In this document: piece by piece, positions 1 through 7,917 of the stretch
How the letters are laid out: each line of letters opens with the position of its first letter
Position numbering within the stretch: the first letter of the stretch is position 1
Assembly: GCA_007117785.1 (NCBI GenBank)
Contig: SKFV01000329.1
Coordinates: 1-18,455 of the forward strand
Source: Pseudomonas sp.
GTDB taxonomy: Bacteria; Pseudomonadota; Gammaproteobacteria; Pseudomonadales; Pseudomonadaceae
Direction of reading: 5' to 3'
DNA length: 18,455 bases
Made by a program: the position numbers and the translations under genes
Notes under the pieces: generated by a model
Databases searched by the model: none
Told to the model about the DNA's origin: nothing
What the model saw: only the letters and a program-made list of their open reading frames with translations

Positions 1-23
1 CTGAGTGCTACACGAATGGTCAT
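1..23 (-). CDS. Possible 5' end of a gene cut by the window edge
   Basis: On the minus strand an ATG at 23-21 opens a frame reading MTIRVAL before the window ends. An AGGGA-like ribosome site lies about ten bases upstream. The start resembles that of transglutaminase-like proteins of pseudomonads (they often begin with a similar IRVAL stretch), but seven codons cannot establish a family. Divergent orientation from the SDR gene would make 24-443 a shared upstream region. It could equally be chance. Confidence 0.25.
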
Positions 24-222
24 GAGATGAAATCCCTGAAAAGAAACCGGTCAGTCGGTCGATGCAGCAAGGCATGTGCCAATACCGGCCACTGCGCTCA
101 ACATAGCACGCCAGAGCGCAGAGCGGCGGCATTGACGACGAAAGAATAGTTGCTTAACTGTGTCGACTCGGTGACATACTGAGCCTTACTGGACATACAT
201 CTGTTAATTGGCTAAGGCTTAA
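24..222. other. Intergenic stretch without a recognisable gene
   Basis: I see no supported coding frame, RNA gene or clear promoter here. The minus-strand frame that crosses part of it is mostly a translation of the neighbouring repeat element. The stretch ends with TTAA at 219-222, immediately before the repeat. Confidence 0.5.
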
Positions 223-396
223 GGAAGCACTGATAAAGTCTGGTCGGAGTATCAGCGCGACTGCTGCCAACCGGTGCTGGACACGCCGTGAACCCATCCC
301 TGGGGGCTCGTAGATGCCATCCATGGCATCTAACGGTCCAGCACCGGCCAGCGACAACCAGCCTGTTGCCGTAATGTGCAATTAATCAGTGTTTCC
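223..396 (-). repeat. MITE-like repeat, copy 1 (minus relative to copy 2)
   Basis: A 174-bp non-coding element. The ends are imperfect inverted repeats: GGAAGCACTGATAAA at 223 and the complement of GGAAACACTGATTAA ending at 396. TTAA flanks both sides (219-222, 397-400), which fits a 4-bp target duplication. Inside are a nested inverted repeat (CCGGTGCTGGAC 271-282 with its complement 336-347) and a palindrome at 311-332 with 10-bp arms TAGATGCCAT/ATGGCATCTA. The core of about 61 bp is the reverse complement of the core of the element at 1783-1956 with one difference I can see. It has no transposase and would depend on one in trans. The TIR-type, target-duplicated structure is my inference. 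Confidence 0.8.
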
Positions 397-443
397 TTAA
401 TCAGCGCCCACCAATACGTCCATGTCTGACAAAAGAGGCCTTT

Positions 444-1172
444 ATGTCTACCGCACCTGTAGCACTGATCATTGGCGCCGGCGACGCCACCGGTGGCGCC
501 ATCGCCCAGCGCTTTGCCCGCGAGGGTTATAGCGTCTGCGTCACCCGCCGCCAGCGTGACGCTCTGCAACCCCTGATAGACAGCATTCAGTCTGCGGGGG
601 GAGTCGCCCACGGCTTTGGCTGTGATGCGCGCGATGAAGAGGCGATGATCGCCCTGTTCAACCAGATTGAAACCGAGATCGGTCAGCTGGCGGTGGTGGT
701 GTTCAATATCGGCGCCAATGTGCGCTTCGGTATTACCGAGACCACCGCGCGGGTGTATCGCAAGGTCTGGGAAATGGCCGCCTTTGCCGGCTTTCTTGCC
801 GGTCGCGAAGCGGCCAGAGTCATGCTGGCGCGCGGGCTAGGCAGTATTATCTTTACTGGTGCAACCGCCTCACTGCGCGGCAGCAGCGGGTTTGCCGCCT
901 TTGCCAGCGCCAAATTTGCCCTACGTGCGCTGGCCCAGAGCATGGCCCGTGAACTCGGCCCGCAGGGCATTCATGTTGCTCACAGCATTATCGACGGCGC
1001 CATTGATACCGCCTTTATTCGCGACAACTTCCCCGAGCGCTATGCGCTCAAGGATCAGGGTGGCATCCTCGACCCGGAACATATTGCCGAGCAGTACTGG
1101 CAGCTGCACTGCCAACCTAAAGACTGCTGGACCCACGAACTGGATCTGCGGCCCTGGCTTGAAACCTTTTGA
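444..1172 (+). CDS. SDR-family protein with atypical active site
   Basis: A 242-aa short-chain dehydrogenase/reductase-fold protein. The N-terminal nucleotide-binding glycine motif is GAGDATGG (residues 11-18), and NIGA (88-91) stands where classical SDRs have NNAG. The region that should hold YxxxK reads FASAK (153-157): the lysine is kept but the catalytic tyrosine is phenylalanine, and the usual serine upstream is also not obvious. The residues GPQGIHVAH and DGAIDT are typical of one SDR subfamily in proteobacteria that I recall as also having Phe here, so this may be a family trait. Start ATG 444 has an AGAGG site just upstream. It lies 11 bp before the isomerase-like gene, likely one transcript. 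Substrate and even catalytic activity are unknown. Confidence 0.85.
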   Translation: MSTAPVALIIGAGDATGGAIAQRFAREGYSVCVTRRQRDALQPLIDSIQSAGGVAHGFGCDARDEEAMIALFNQIETEIGQLAVVVFNIGANVRFGITETTARVYRKVWEMAAFAGFLAGREAARVMLARGLGSIIFTGATASLRGSSGFAAFASAKFALRALAQSMARELGPQGIHVAHSIIDGAIDTAFIRDNFPERYALKDQGGILDPEHIAEQYWQLHCQPKDCWTHELDLRPWLETF

Positions 1173-1183
1173 AGGAGCACACG

Positions 1184-1771
1184 ATGAGCAAGACCATTGA
1201 ATTCTTTTTTGATGTCGGTAGCCCGGCCAGCTACCTGGCCTGGACGCAACTCCCCGCGCTGGCGGCAAAGCATCAGGCGACACTGGTTTACAAACCCATG
1301 CTGCTGGGTGCGGTCTTTCAGGCCACCGGTAACAGGTCGCCAGCCACGGTGCCAGCCAAGGGCGCTTACAGCCGGCAGGATTTCCAGCGCTTTGCCAAAC
1401 GCTATGGCGTGACCCTGAACCACAACCCCTATTTCCCGATCAATACCCTGATGCTGATGCGCGGCGCGACTGCCTATCTGGACACCGCGGACTTTGAGCG
1501 CTACCTGCAGGCCGTTTTCACTGCCATGTGGGTGGATGAACAGGATATGGGGCAGCCAGAGGTCGTTGCCACCGCACTGCAAAAGGCAGGGTTTGATCCA
1601 GCCGAGGTGCTGCAGCGCGTGCAAGACCCGACGGTCAAGGAGCAACTCAAGACAACCACCAGCGAAGCCATCGAGCGCAGCGTGTTCGGTGCACCAACGA
1701 TCTTTGTCGGCGAGCAGATGTTCTTTGGTCAGGACCGGCTGGATTTTGTTGCCGAGGCACTCGCAAACTAG
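1184..1771 (+). CDS. 2-hydroxychromene-2-carboxylate isomerase-like protein (DsbA/GST-kappa fold)
   Basis: A 195-aa thioredoxin-fold protein of the DsbA/FrnE/GST-kappa superfamily. FFFDVGSPASYLA near the N-terminus matches the 2-hydroxychromene-2-carboxylate isomerase signature; Ser13 is the position used to activate glutathione in that family. NTLMLMRGA in the middle and GAPTIFVG near the C-terminus (the cis-Pro region) also fit. No CxxC is present, so it is not a disulfide oxidase. ATG 1184 is preferred over an upstream in-frame TTG at 1169 because AAGGAG (1172-1177) lies at proper spacing before it. It follows the SDR gene by 11 bp. The family acts in naphthalene-type aromatic catabolism, but no ring-cleavage genes are nearby, so a general glutathione-dependent detoxification role is as likely. 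Confidence 0.88.
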   Translation: MSKTIEFFFDVGSPASYLAWTQLPALAAKHQATLVYKPMLLGAVFQATGNRSPATVPAKGAYSRQDFQRFAKRYGVTLNHNPYFPINTLMLMRGATAYLDTADFERYLQAVFTAMWVDEQDMGQPEVVATALQKAGFDPAEVLQRVQDPTVKEQLKTTTSEAIERSVFGAPTIFVGEQMFFGQDRLDFVAEALAN

Positions 1772-1782
1772 CCGCAGACCAG

Positions 1783-1956
1783 GGAGACACTGATTAATAC
1801 CACATGAACACACCAGCCCGGTTGTCGTTGGCCGGTCATGGACCGTTAGATGCCATGGATGGCATCTACGAGCCCCCAGGGACGGGTTCACGGCGTGTCC
1901 ATAACCGGCCAACGACAATCGGGCTGCAACTCTGAGCTGATTTAATCAGTGTTTCC
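1783..1956 (+). repeat. MITE-like repeat, copy 2
   Basis: A 174-bp non-coding element, the same length as copy 1 and inverted relative to it. The end repeats extend to 19 bp: ccagggagacactgattaa from 1779 and its complement ending at 1960, with one mismatch. The interior is a long imperfect inverted repeat: about 27 bp ending in CATGGAC pairs with its counterpart starting GTCCATAACC. A central palindrome at 1847-1868 has arms TAGATGCCAT/ATGGCATCTA. The RNA would form a long hairpin and may act as a transcription barrier between the convergent isomerase-like gene and dtd, whose stop codon lies only 8 bp away. Confidence 0.8.
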
Positions 1957-1963
1957 CTGGTGC

Positions 1964-2401
1964 TCAAACTTCCAGCAAAAAGGTCACCGGCCCGTCGTTC
2001 ACCAGATGCACTTGCATATCCGCGCCAAAGCGACCGCTGGACACTGGCGCATGCAACTGCTCGGCCTGCGCCAGCATATAGGTGAACAGCGCCTCGGCCT
2101 CTGCCGGGGCGGCAGCGGTGGAAAACCCCGGGCGCAAGCCCTTGCGGGTATCCGCTGCCAAGGTGAATTGCGAGACCAGCAAGAGCCCGCCCTGCACGTC
2201 ACGCAGCGAACAGTTCATACGTCCTTCGGCATCATTGAACACGCGATAATCCAGCAAGCGGCGCAGCAATTTGTCAGCCTTGGCCTGATCATCACCTGGC
2301 TCAACCCCGACCAGCACCAGCAAACCCTGATCAATGGCGCCGACCACCTCGCCCAACACTTCCACCCGGGCGGCTGCCACCCGCTGCAATAATGCCTTCA
2401 T
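1964..2401 (-). CDS. dtd: D-aminoacyl-tRNA deacylase
   Basis: A 145-aa full-length Dtd, which removes D-amino acids (and glycine from mischarged tRNA-Ala) from tRNAs in the cytoplasm. SQFT (77-80) and NDGPVTF (135-141), containing the Gly-cisPro pair, are the two family active-site motifs, and RPGF (90-93) is also typical. Start ATG at 2401 lies 3 bp after the stop of the proline iminopeptidase gene, so the two are almost certainly co-transcribed. Confidence 0.96.
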   Translation of the reverse strand: MKALLQRVAAARVEVLGEVVGAIDQGLLVLVGVEPGDDQAKADKLLRRLLDYRVFNDAEGRMNCSLRDVQGGLLLVSQFTLAADTRKGLRPGFSTAAAPAEAEALFTYMLAQAEQLHAPVSSGRFGADMQVHLVNDGPVTFLLEV

Positions 2402-2404
2402 GCC

Positions 2405-3376
2405 TTACTCTGCCGTGGGTGACAGATCAAGTAATTGTCGCGCCATGGCCTCGGTTGCCCGCACCAAGGCATCGGCAATACCCGGCTCGGAGGCAGCGTG
2501 ACCGGCATCGCGAATAATCTGCAACTCACTGCCCGGCCAACGCTGGTGCACTGCCAGGGCATTGTCCAGTGGACACACCATGTCATAACGGCCATGCACG
2601 ATCACACCAGGGATATGCGCAATCCTGTGCATATTGCCGAGCAACTGATCCGGCTCCAGGAACGACTGGTGCTGGAAATAATGGCACTCGATACGTGCCA
2701 GGGCATAAGCTCGCCGTGCTTCGCTGAAGCGCTCGACCACCTTGCTGCTGGGCCGCAGGGTGGCGCAACGCCCTTCCCAGGTCGACCAGGCCTTGGCCGC
2801 ATGCATGCGGCAGATCTCGTCCTCACCGGTCAACCGACGGTAATAGGCGCCAACCAGGTCATCGCGTTCTTCGGTCGGAATCAATGCCAGATAGTCTTCC
2901 CAGTAATCCGGGAAAACCCGACTGGCGCCTTCCTGATAGAACCAGTGAATATCACTCTGGCGGCAAAGAAAAATACCGCGCAAGACCATGCCGAATACCC
3001 GCTCGGGATGTGATTGTGCATAGGCCAGTGCCAGGGTCGACCCCCATGAGCCGCCAAAGAGCACCCATTGCTCGATATTCAGGTGCTCGCGCAGGACTTC
3101 TAGGTCAGCTACCAGATGGGCGGTGGTGTTGTTGTCCAGGCTGCCATGCGGCGTGGAACGCCCGGCTCCGCGCTGGTCGAAAGTGATAATCCGATACAGG
3201 GACGGATCGAAGAAGCGCCGGCTCAGACTATCGCAGCCGGCGCCGGGCCCACCGTGAATAAACACAACGGGCAACCCGTCCGGGTCTCCACTTTCATCGA
3301 CATAGAGTACATGCGGCTCTTCAACCGCCAATTCGTGCCGGGCATACGGCTTGATCTCGGGATACAGCAGTTGCAT
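2405..3376 (-). CDS. pip: Proline iminopeptidase
   Basis: A 323-aa alpha/beta hydrolase of peptidase family S33, which cleaves N-terminal proline from peptides in the cytoplasm. HGGPG (41-45) forms the oxyanion-hole region, DQRGAGRS (67-74) is the family hallmark, and the nucleophile is Ser110 in GGSWGS. Asp265 (HGRYDMVCP) and His293 (AGHAASEPG) complete the triad. Length matches the family. It sits directly upstream of dtd with a 3-bp gap; the pair is common in pseudomonads. No signal peptide is seen. Confidence 0.95.
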   Translation of the reverse strand: MQLLYPEIKPYARHELAVEEPHVLYVDESGDPDGLPVVFIHGGPGAGCDSLSRRFFDPSLYRIITFDQRGAGRSTPHGSLDNNTTAHLVADLEVLREHLNIEQWVLFGGSWGSTLALAYAQSHPERVFGMVLRGIFLCRQSDIHWFYQEGASRVFPDYWEDYLALIPTEERDDLVGAYYRRLTGEDEICRMHAAKAWSTWEGRCATLRPSSKVVERFSEARRAYALARIECHYFQHQSFLEPDQLLGNMHRIAHIPGVIVHGRYDMVCPLDNALAVHQRWPGSELQIIRDAGHAASEPGIADALVRATEAMARQLLDLSPTAE

Positions 3377-3460
3377 GCAGGGCTCCTGGCCAGATCGGTG
3401 AAAGATAGCGTGGGCAAGGCTCTACATTACCCACCACTACCTCGGCTGTCACTCGGGATG

Positions 3461-4045
3461 TCAGCCCATGGCAAAGGGCATTCGGCCAATCAGCCACAGG
3501 TGCAGCCACATGGCGAACACTACCCAGAAAACCAGACCGACAACCACCACCAGAATATCCCGCGTTACCTTGCCGGGTACAGGCACATAGCCGGTCGCGC
3601 GATCATTGCGGCGCAAGGCGATATAGAGCACAACCGCCCAGACCAGAAAGCCGCCAAACAGCAGCAGATCTGCCAGTTTGCCGTTGGCCAGCAAATGCGC
3701 GATAGCCCAGAACTTCACCGCCAACAGCATCGGATGCCCCACCCGCGCTTTGATGTGCGAGCCAGGAATATAGGTTGCCACCAGCAGAATGAAAGCGGGG
3801 ACCGTCAGCAGTGCAGCCAGGTGTCGGGTCCAGACTGGAGGGGTCCACAACCAGACCGGCGCCATGCGCGCCTGGCCGTAGCCCCAGACAATCAGCACCA
3901 GGCCGACCAGAGCAATCAGCGAATAGATGCCTTTCCAGGGCAGTAGCCCCAGTCGTGCCACTTGCTGCTGGCGAAAGGTCGGCGCCAGCAGAGTAGTCGA
4001 GTGAATACCGAGAAAAATTACCAGGCCAAGTATCAGCGCCAGCAT
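3461..4045 (-). CDS. NnrU-family integral membrane protein
   Basis: A 194-aa hydrophobic protein with about five or six membrane segments. It carries the NnrU signature: an early GIHST stretch and GHPMLLAVKFWAIAHLLANG-type residues around 103-122. NnrU was named from nitrite/nitric-oxide reductase clusters and is related to methyltransferase-like membrane proteins. Here it is not next to denitrification genes, and its function remains unknown. Start ATG at 4045 is preceded by AAGGAAA. It lies 45 bp after the lipoprotein gene on the same strand, so co-transcription is plausible. Confidence 0.88.
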   Translation of the reverse strand: MLALILGLVIFLGIHSTTLLAPTFRQQQVARLGLLPWKGIYSLIALVGLVLIVWGYGQARMAPVWLWTPPVWTRHLAALLTVPAFILLVATYIPGSHIKARVGHPMLLAVKFWAIAHLLANGKLADLLLFGGFLVWAVVLYIALRRNDRATGYVPVPGKVTRDILVVVVGLVFWVVFAMWLHLWLIGRMPFAMG

Positions 4046-4090
4046 AGAAGGTTTCCTTGTGTGCAGGTGTCAGCAAAAGGGCAGGCTCAT

Positions 4091-5404
4091 TCAGCCGCCT
4101 TGTCGCGCGGTCAGTCGTTGCCCCTGATCACTATACAACACCAGCTCACCCTCTTCGTTAATATCGAAACGTTGTGCGCCTTGCAGGATCTCCAGCACCT
4201 TTTGCTCCTGCTCCATCAGGCTTGCTTCACAGGCTTTCATGGTCGTGGCTGCCTGCTGCACACTGAGCCCTTCACCGGTAAGCTCGTAACCGGCCATGAA
4301 GTTGTTGCAGGAGGCAACCCCGGCCAGGCGTTGCTCCGGCATAAAGCGCAAGGTGACTCGCGAGCCGTCCAGCGGTGCCTCGTCATTGATAAGACCTACC
4401 GTCCAGGTAACACCCTGCAGCAACTGCTCAGGATCACCCGCACACCCGGGATGGGTTTCCCCGTCACGGACCAGCTCAGCCTTGAAAGGATATGGCATGC
4501 CAGTCATATTATCGCGGCACAACCCTTGCTCCAGGCGCAGTTCCATCCCCATATCCATTGAATGCACCAGGGTCACCGAACTGTTCTCATGCTCAAGTTC
4601 ATAGGCCAACTCCTGGCTCTCTTCATCCGGCGTACTCAAGGTCATCCGGTCATCCAGATCGATACGCCAGAACGGCTCATTGCCTCGCGCCTGGAGTGGG
4701 CGCGGCAAAGCACCCTGGGCAACACACAACGGGTATTCTTCACCATTGAGGGTCAGGCTGGCCTGATCACCCTTGCTCCAGAAGCGGGTTTCCGGATCAC
4801 CTTTGGCTTCATATCGCGCCCCGGAGGCAGCCTCTACCGGCAGCAGTACAAAGCGCTCACCGCCAACATCCAGTACCAGGCTTTCGCCGTCATGACCGGC
4901 ACGGATCTGTCGCTGGCCACAGTTCATGATGCTGGCCAGGGCCGTGTCACGGTATGGCATCAACTCGACCTCACCCAAGGCCTGATCACCACTACCCAGT
5001 TCAAGCGGAATAGCTTCTGATAGCCAGCGAGTACGACCGGCTTCCTGGATTACCGCCTGTAAACGCCAGTCCGATGCCTGGGCCAGGGTTTCAGCATCAA
5101 CGTCGAGGTCAAAATCGATCGGTACCTGACGGCCGTCCAGCTGTATGCGCTGCTCAGCCAGTATCAGATCGTCCTCCTCAGTGGCGCCCATCAACTGGAT
5201 AAGCGCGACTGCGTCCGGAGCCAGCGCAATACGTGCGCGATACAACAGGCTACCGCTGACCCGAGTCATGGGCTGCAGCTCGACCACATCCGCCTCCGTC
5301 ATATCCCCTTCAATACTGGCTATGTCATTGTCATCATTGCCACCGCAACCAGCCAGCAGCGCCAGTATCAGAAATGCACCCAGCGCGCCCATTATCTTGC
5401 TCAT
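4091..5404 (-). CDS. Four-domain lipoprotein: YbaY/YscW, MliC, COG3650-like, META/HslJ
   Basis: A 437-aa lipoprotein. The signal peptide ends in lipobox LLAGC with Cys20 as lipidation site; the residues after it (GGNDDND) do not include Asp at +2, so outer-membrane sorting is expected. Four modules can be read: a YbaY/YscW-like beta domain (about 48-150); a domain like membrane-bound lysozyme inhibitor MliC (about 160-230, with GARYEAKG, FWSKGDQASLTLNG and a Cys pair); a COG3650-like domain starting GNEPFWRI (about 240-325); and a META/HslJ domain (about 330-432, with GVASCNNFMAGY and the ATTMKAC stretch). The MliC module suggests protection against lysozyme in the envelope; the others are of uncertain role. 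Domain borders are by eye. Confidence 0.85.
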   Translation of the reverse strand: MSKIMGALGAFLILALLAGCGGNDDNDIASIEGDMTEADVVELQPMTRVSGSLLYRARIALAPDAVALIQLMGATEEDDLILAEQRIQLDGRQVPIDFDLDVDAETLAQASDWRLQAVIQEAGRTRWLSEAIPLELGSGDQALGEVELMPYRDTALASIMNCGQRQIRAGHDGESLVLDVGGERFVLLPVEAASGARYEAKGDPETRFWSKGDQASLTLNGEEYPLCVAQGALPRPLQARGNEPFWRIDLDDRMTLSTPDEESQELAYELEHENSSVTLVHSMDMGMELRLEQGLCRDNMTGMPYPFKAELVRDGETHPGCAGDPEQLLQGVTWTVGLINDEAPLDGSRVTLRFMPEQRLAGVASCNNFMAGYELTGEGLSVQQAATTMKACEASLMEQEQKVLEILQGAQRFDINEEGELVLYSDQGQRLTARQGG

Positions 5405-5555
5405 GGTATCTCTCCCTCAATTCAGATCCGCTACAGCCGCCTGTAACCTCTGCTCAGACCACTCCAGACTGCAGTCCGTTCCCGGCTGGCCCATGGTTGC
5501 CAAGCGTCGGCCGGAGCTTCAGTATAGTCCGACTTGTCAACCTCCGGAGCCGTCC

Positions 5556-6230
5556 ATGCTTGCCAACTACCGCCTGCGCTGGCCAGCCTTAGCCTTACTT
5601 GGCCTGCTGGCACTGATGCTGACCGGATTGCTGCTGCCGGTAGGCGTGGGCGACCTGCTGCGCTGGGGCGCCGAACTGGCAGGCCATCCGGCCATCTTGC
5701 TGGCACTGATATTATTGATGGCGGTGCTGATGACCTTTGGTTTACCGGGCAGTATGTGCTTCTGGCTGATTGCGCCCTTTCATGCCCCCTTGATCAGTGT
5801 GCCGCTGCTGGTTATCGGCAGCGTGGCAGGTGCCTATGGCGCTTATAGGGTAGGTCACCGGGTCGGCGAAGCCACCCGACCCAACCGGATGGCCAGAGAA
5901 GTCCTCAAGCTGCTGGCCAAACGCAGTGACTTCCTGACCCAGTGTGCGCTGCGCATCCTGCCCGGCTTCCCGCATGCCTTTGTCAACCTGGCCGCCGGCG
6001 TATTGCGCCTGCCGCTGACCAGCTACCTGTTGGCAGCCGTGCTCGGCCTTAGTATCAAATGGCTGATCTATGCCAACGCCGTGCACGGCATGGTCAGTGC
6101 GCGCCAGGCCGAACAGGCGCTGGATTTTTCTACCCTGCTGCCGTTATTTGCGCTGGCAGGTCTGCTGTTGCTTGGCAACATCGCACGCCGTCTCCTGCTG
6201 CGCCCCGATGATCAGGGGTCGACCCGTTAG
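5556..6230 (+). CDS. VTT/DedA-like (TVP38/TMEM64) membrane protein
   Basis: A 224-aa integral membrane protein with an N-terminal membrane segment and about five more. FGLPGSMCFWLIAPF, GSVAGAYGAYRVG and RILPGFPHAFVNLAAGVLRLP match the VTT (SNARE-associated/DedA) domain with its reentrant loops and the conserved Arg-x-x-Pro. Members are linked to lipid flipping or membrane homeostasis; the substrate here is unknown. The frame stays open from 5145, but ATG 5556 is the true start: it has GGAG at 5546-5549 and avoids a large overlap with the divergent lipoprotein gene. Confidence 0.88.
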   Translation: MLANYRLRWPALALLGLLALMLTGLLLPVGVGDLLRWGAELAGHPAILLALILLMAVLMTFGLPGSMCFWLIAPFHAPLISVPLLVIGSVAGAYGAYRVGHRVGEATRPNRMAREVLKLLAKRSDFLTQCALRILPGFPHAFVNLAAGVLRLPLTSYLLAAVLGLSIKWLIYANAVHGMVSARQAEQALDFSTLLPLFALAGLLLLGNIARRLLLRPDDQGSTR

Positions 6231-6463
6231 TCTGTCCAGGCGACAAGCCCTTGCCTGTCTTTAGACATCAAACTGCTTTTCTGGTAAATTGGTAGGCTGA
6301 TTATATTCATCGCCATGTCCATCAGGGTCATCTGTAACTGCTCGCAGCCCTGTCATTTTCCTGCACTATCGCGCCGGACTGGCTCTGCAGAAACGCTTCT
6401 GCTTCAGGGCACGCCAACGGTTTGCCACACATTTTCTGACCACTAATATTAAGTGTACTAACT

Positions 6464-7804
6464 ATGACTAGACAGAACATTGTTGCTATTTCCCGTGATG
6501 ACACGACCCCGAACGTCGAGCCCCAGCGCTTCAAGGTCTATACCGCCCGCCAACTGCAACAGATACCGCAGCTGGCGCAGCTGAGTGAAGAACAACGCTT
6601 TGACATGCAGGTCGTGGCCAGCGTATTACCTTTCCGGGTCAACGAGTATGTGATCAACGAGCTGATCGACTGGACGAATATTCCCGCTGACCCGATCTTC
6701 CAGTTGACCTTCCCCCAGCGCGGCATGCTCAAGCCCGAGCACTTTGAACGCGTGGCCAGCCTGATGCGCGACGGTGCCGACCAAGCCAGCCTGAATCAGG
6801 TGATCAACGATGTACGCGCCGACCTCAATCCGCACCCGGCCGGCCAGCTGGAGCACAACATTCCGCAGATAGACGGCGAAACCGTGCAGGGCCTGCAGCA
6901 CAAGTACCGGGAAACCGTCTTGTTCTTTCCCAGCTCGGGTCAGGTCTGTCACAGCTACTGCACCTTCTGTTTCCGCTGGGCGCAGTTTGTCGGTGACAAG
7001 GATCTGAAAATTGCCGCGCGTGAAAGCGGGCAACTGCAGGACTACCTGCGCGCGCACCCGGAAGTGACCGACGTGCTGGTGACCGGTGGCGACCCGCTGG
7101 TGATGAAAACCAAGAACCTGCGTGCACATCTCGAGCCACTGCTCAGCGAGGAGTTTGCCCATGTGCGCACCATCCGCATCGGCTCAAAGGCCCTCACGTT
7201 CTGGCCCCAGCGCTTTGTCAGTGACGAAGATGCCGAGGACCTGCTGGCCCTGTTCAGCGAGATTCAGGCCGCAGGCAAACACCTCGCGCTGATGGCCCAC
7301 TATAACCACTGGCGTGAGCTGGAGCCGTCGATTGCCCGTGAAGCCATTCGCCGCGTGCGGGCGACCGGGGCACAAATTCGCGCCCAGGGCCCACTGCTGG
7401 CACACATCAATGACGACGCCGGGACCTGGGCGCGTATGTGGCAGACCCAGGTCGAGCTGGGCATTATTCCCTACTACATGTTTGTCGAGCGCGACACCGG
7501 CGCCCAACATTACTTTGAAGTGCCGCTGATCAAGGCCTGGGAAATCTATCGTGATGCCATGCAGCAGGTGTCCGGGATTGCCCGCACCGCGCGCGGCCCA
7601 TCGATGAGCTCACATCCAGGCAAGGTGGAAATCCAGGGCGTCGCCGAAATCAATGGTGAGAAAGTGCTGGCACTACGCATGATCCAGGGTCGCAACCCGG
7701 ACTGGGTTCAGCGCCCCTTCTTTGCTGAATACAACGAGCAAGCGACCTGGCTGAATCACCTCAAGCCCGCTTTTGGTGCAGAAAAGTTTTTCTTCGACGC
7801 CTGA
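6464..7804 (+). CDS. KamA-family radical SAM protein (lysine 2,3-aminomutase-like)
   Basis: A 446-aa radical SAM, PLP-dependent aminomutase homologue. The [4Fe-4S]-binding CxxxCxxC is Cys162, Cys166, Cys169, and TGGDPL (207-212) is the GGDP motif contacting S-adenosylmethionine. Lys387 in SSHPGKVEI matches the PLP-binding lysine. Asp317 in LLAHINDD corresponds to one of the two aspartates gripping the lysine side chain in lysine 2,3-aminomutase; the second appears to be Arg342 (FVERDTG), so the substrate may not be lysine. It is about 100 aa longer than EpmB and differs from it. The 233-bp gap upstream holds no gene; the ribosome site before ATG 6464 is weak. Beta-amino acids serve as osmolytes or antibiotic parts in some bacteria, but nothing nearby points to a pathway. 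Confidence 0.85.
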   Translation: MTRQNIVAISRDDTTPNVEPQRFKVYTARQLQQIPQLAQLSEEQRFDMQVVASVLPFRVNEYVINELIDWTNIPADPIFQLTFPQRGMLKPEHFERVASLMRDGADQASLNQVINDVRADLNPHPAGQLEHNIPQIDGETVQGLQHKYRETVLFFPSSGQVCHSYCTFCFRWAQFVGDKDLKIAARESGQLQDYLRAHPEVTDVLVTGGDPLVMKTKNLRAHLEPLLSEEFAHVRTIRIGSKALTFWPQRFVSDEDAEDLLALFSEIQAAGKHLALMAHYNHWRELEPSIAREAIRRVRATGAQIRAQGPLLAHINDDAGTWARMWQTQVELGIIPYYMFVERDTGAQHYFEVPLIKAWEIYRDAMQQVSGIARTARGPSMSSHPGKVEIQGVAEINGEKVLALRMIQGRNPDWVQRPFFAEYNEQATWLNHLKPAFGAEKFFFDA

Positions 7805-7882
7805 TATTGCGGGCGCTGTAGCCAACAGGGCCCAATACCCCGCCAAATATCCCTACAAGATCATGGTTATATGGTCTAGGCT

Positions 7883-7899
7883 GGTAACATCTGGTTACC
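7883..7899. promoter_or_regulatory. Inverted repeat upstream of napE, possible operator
   Basis: GGTAAC-N5-GTTACC is a perfect 6-bp inverted repeat 18 bp before the napE start. It does not match the FNR/Anr box (TTGAT-N4-ATCAA) expected for a nap promoter, and no such box was seen between kamA and napE. It could be an operator or a relic of the old control region. Confidence 0.3.
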
Positions 7900-7917
7900 G
7901 GCAGTCTGGAAGGGCGC

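Noticed and set aside
154..381. 75-codon minus-strand frame containing DAMDGIYEPPG
   Set aside because: It is a translation of the repeat core (the palindrome encodes DAMDG), not a gene. The same peptide arises from copy 2.
1055..1918. 287-codon minus-strand frame over the isomerase-like gene and repeat
   Set aside because: The real coding strand is plus, with ribosome sites and conserved motifs. The start of this frame is a translation of the MITE-like repeat.
1949..2392. 147-codon plus-strand frame opposite dtd
   Set aside because: Dtd on the minus strand has both active-site motifs and full length; this is its antisense shadow.
6387..6402. GCAGAA/TTCTGC hairpin upstream of kamA
   Set aside because: Short six-base stem without a T run or other riboswitch-like structure; not enough to call a regulatory element.
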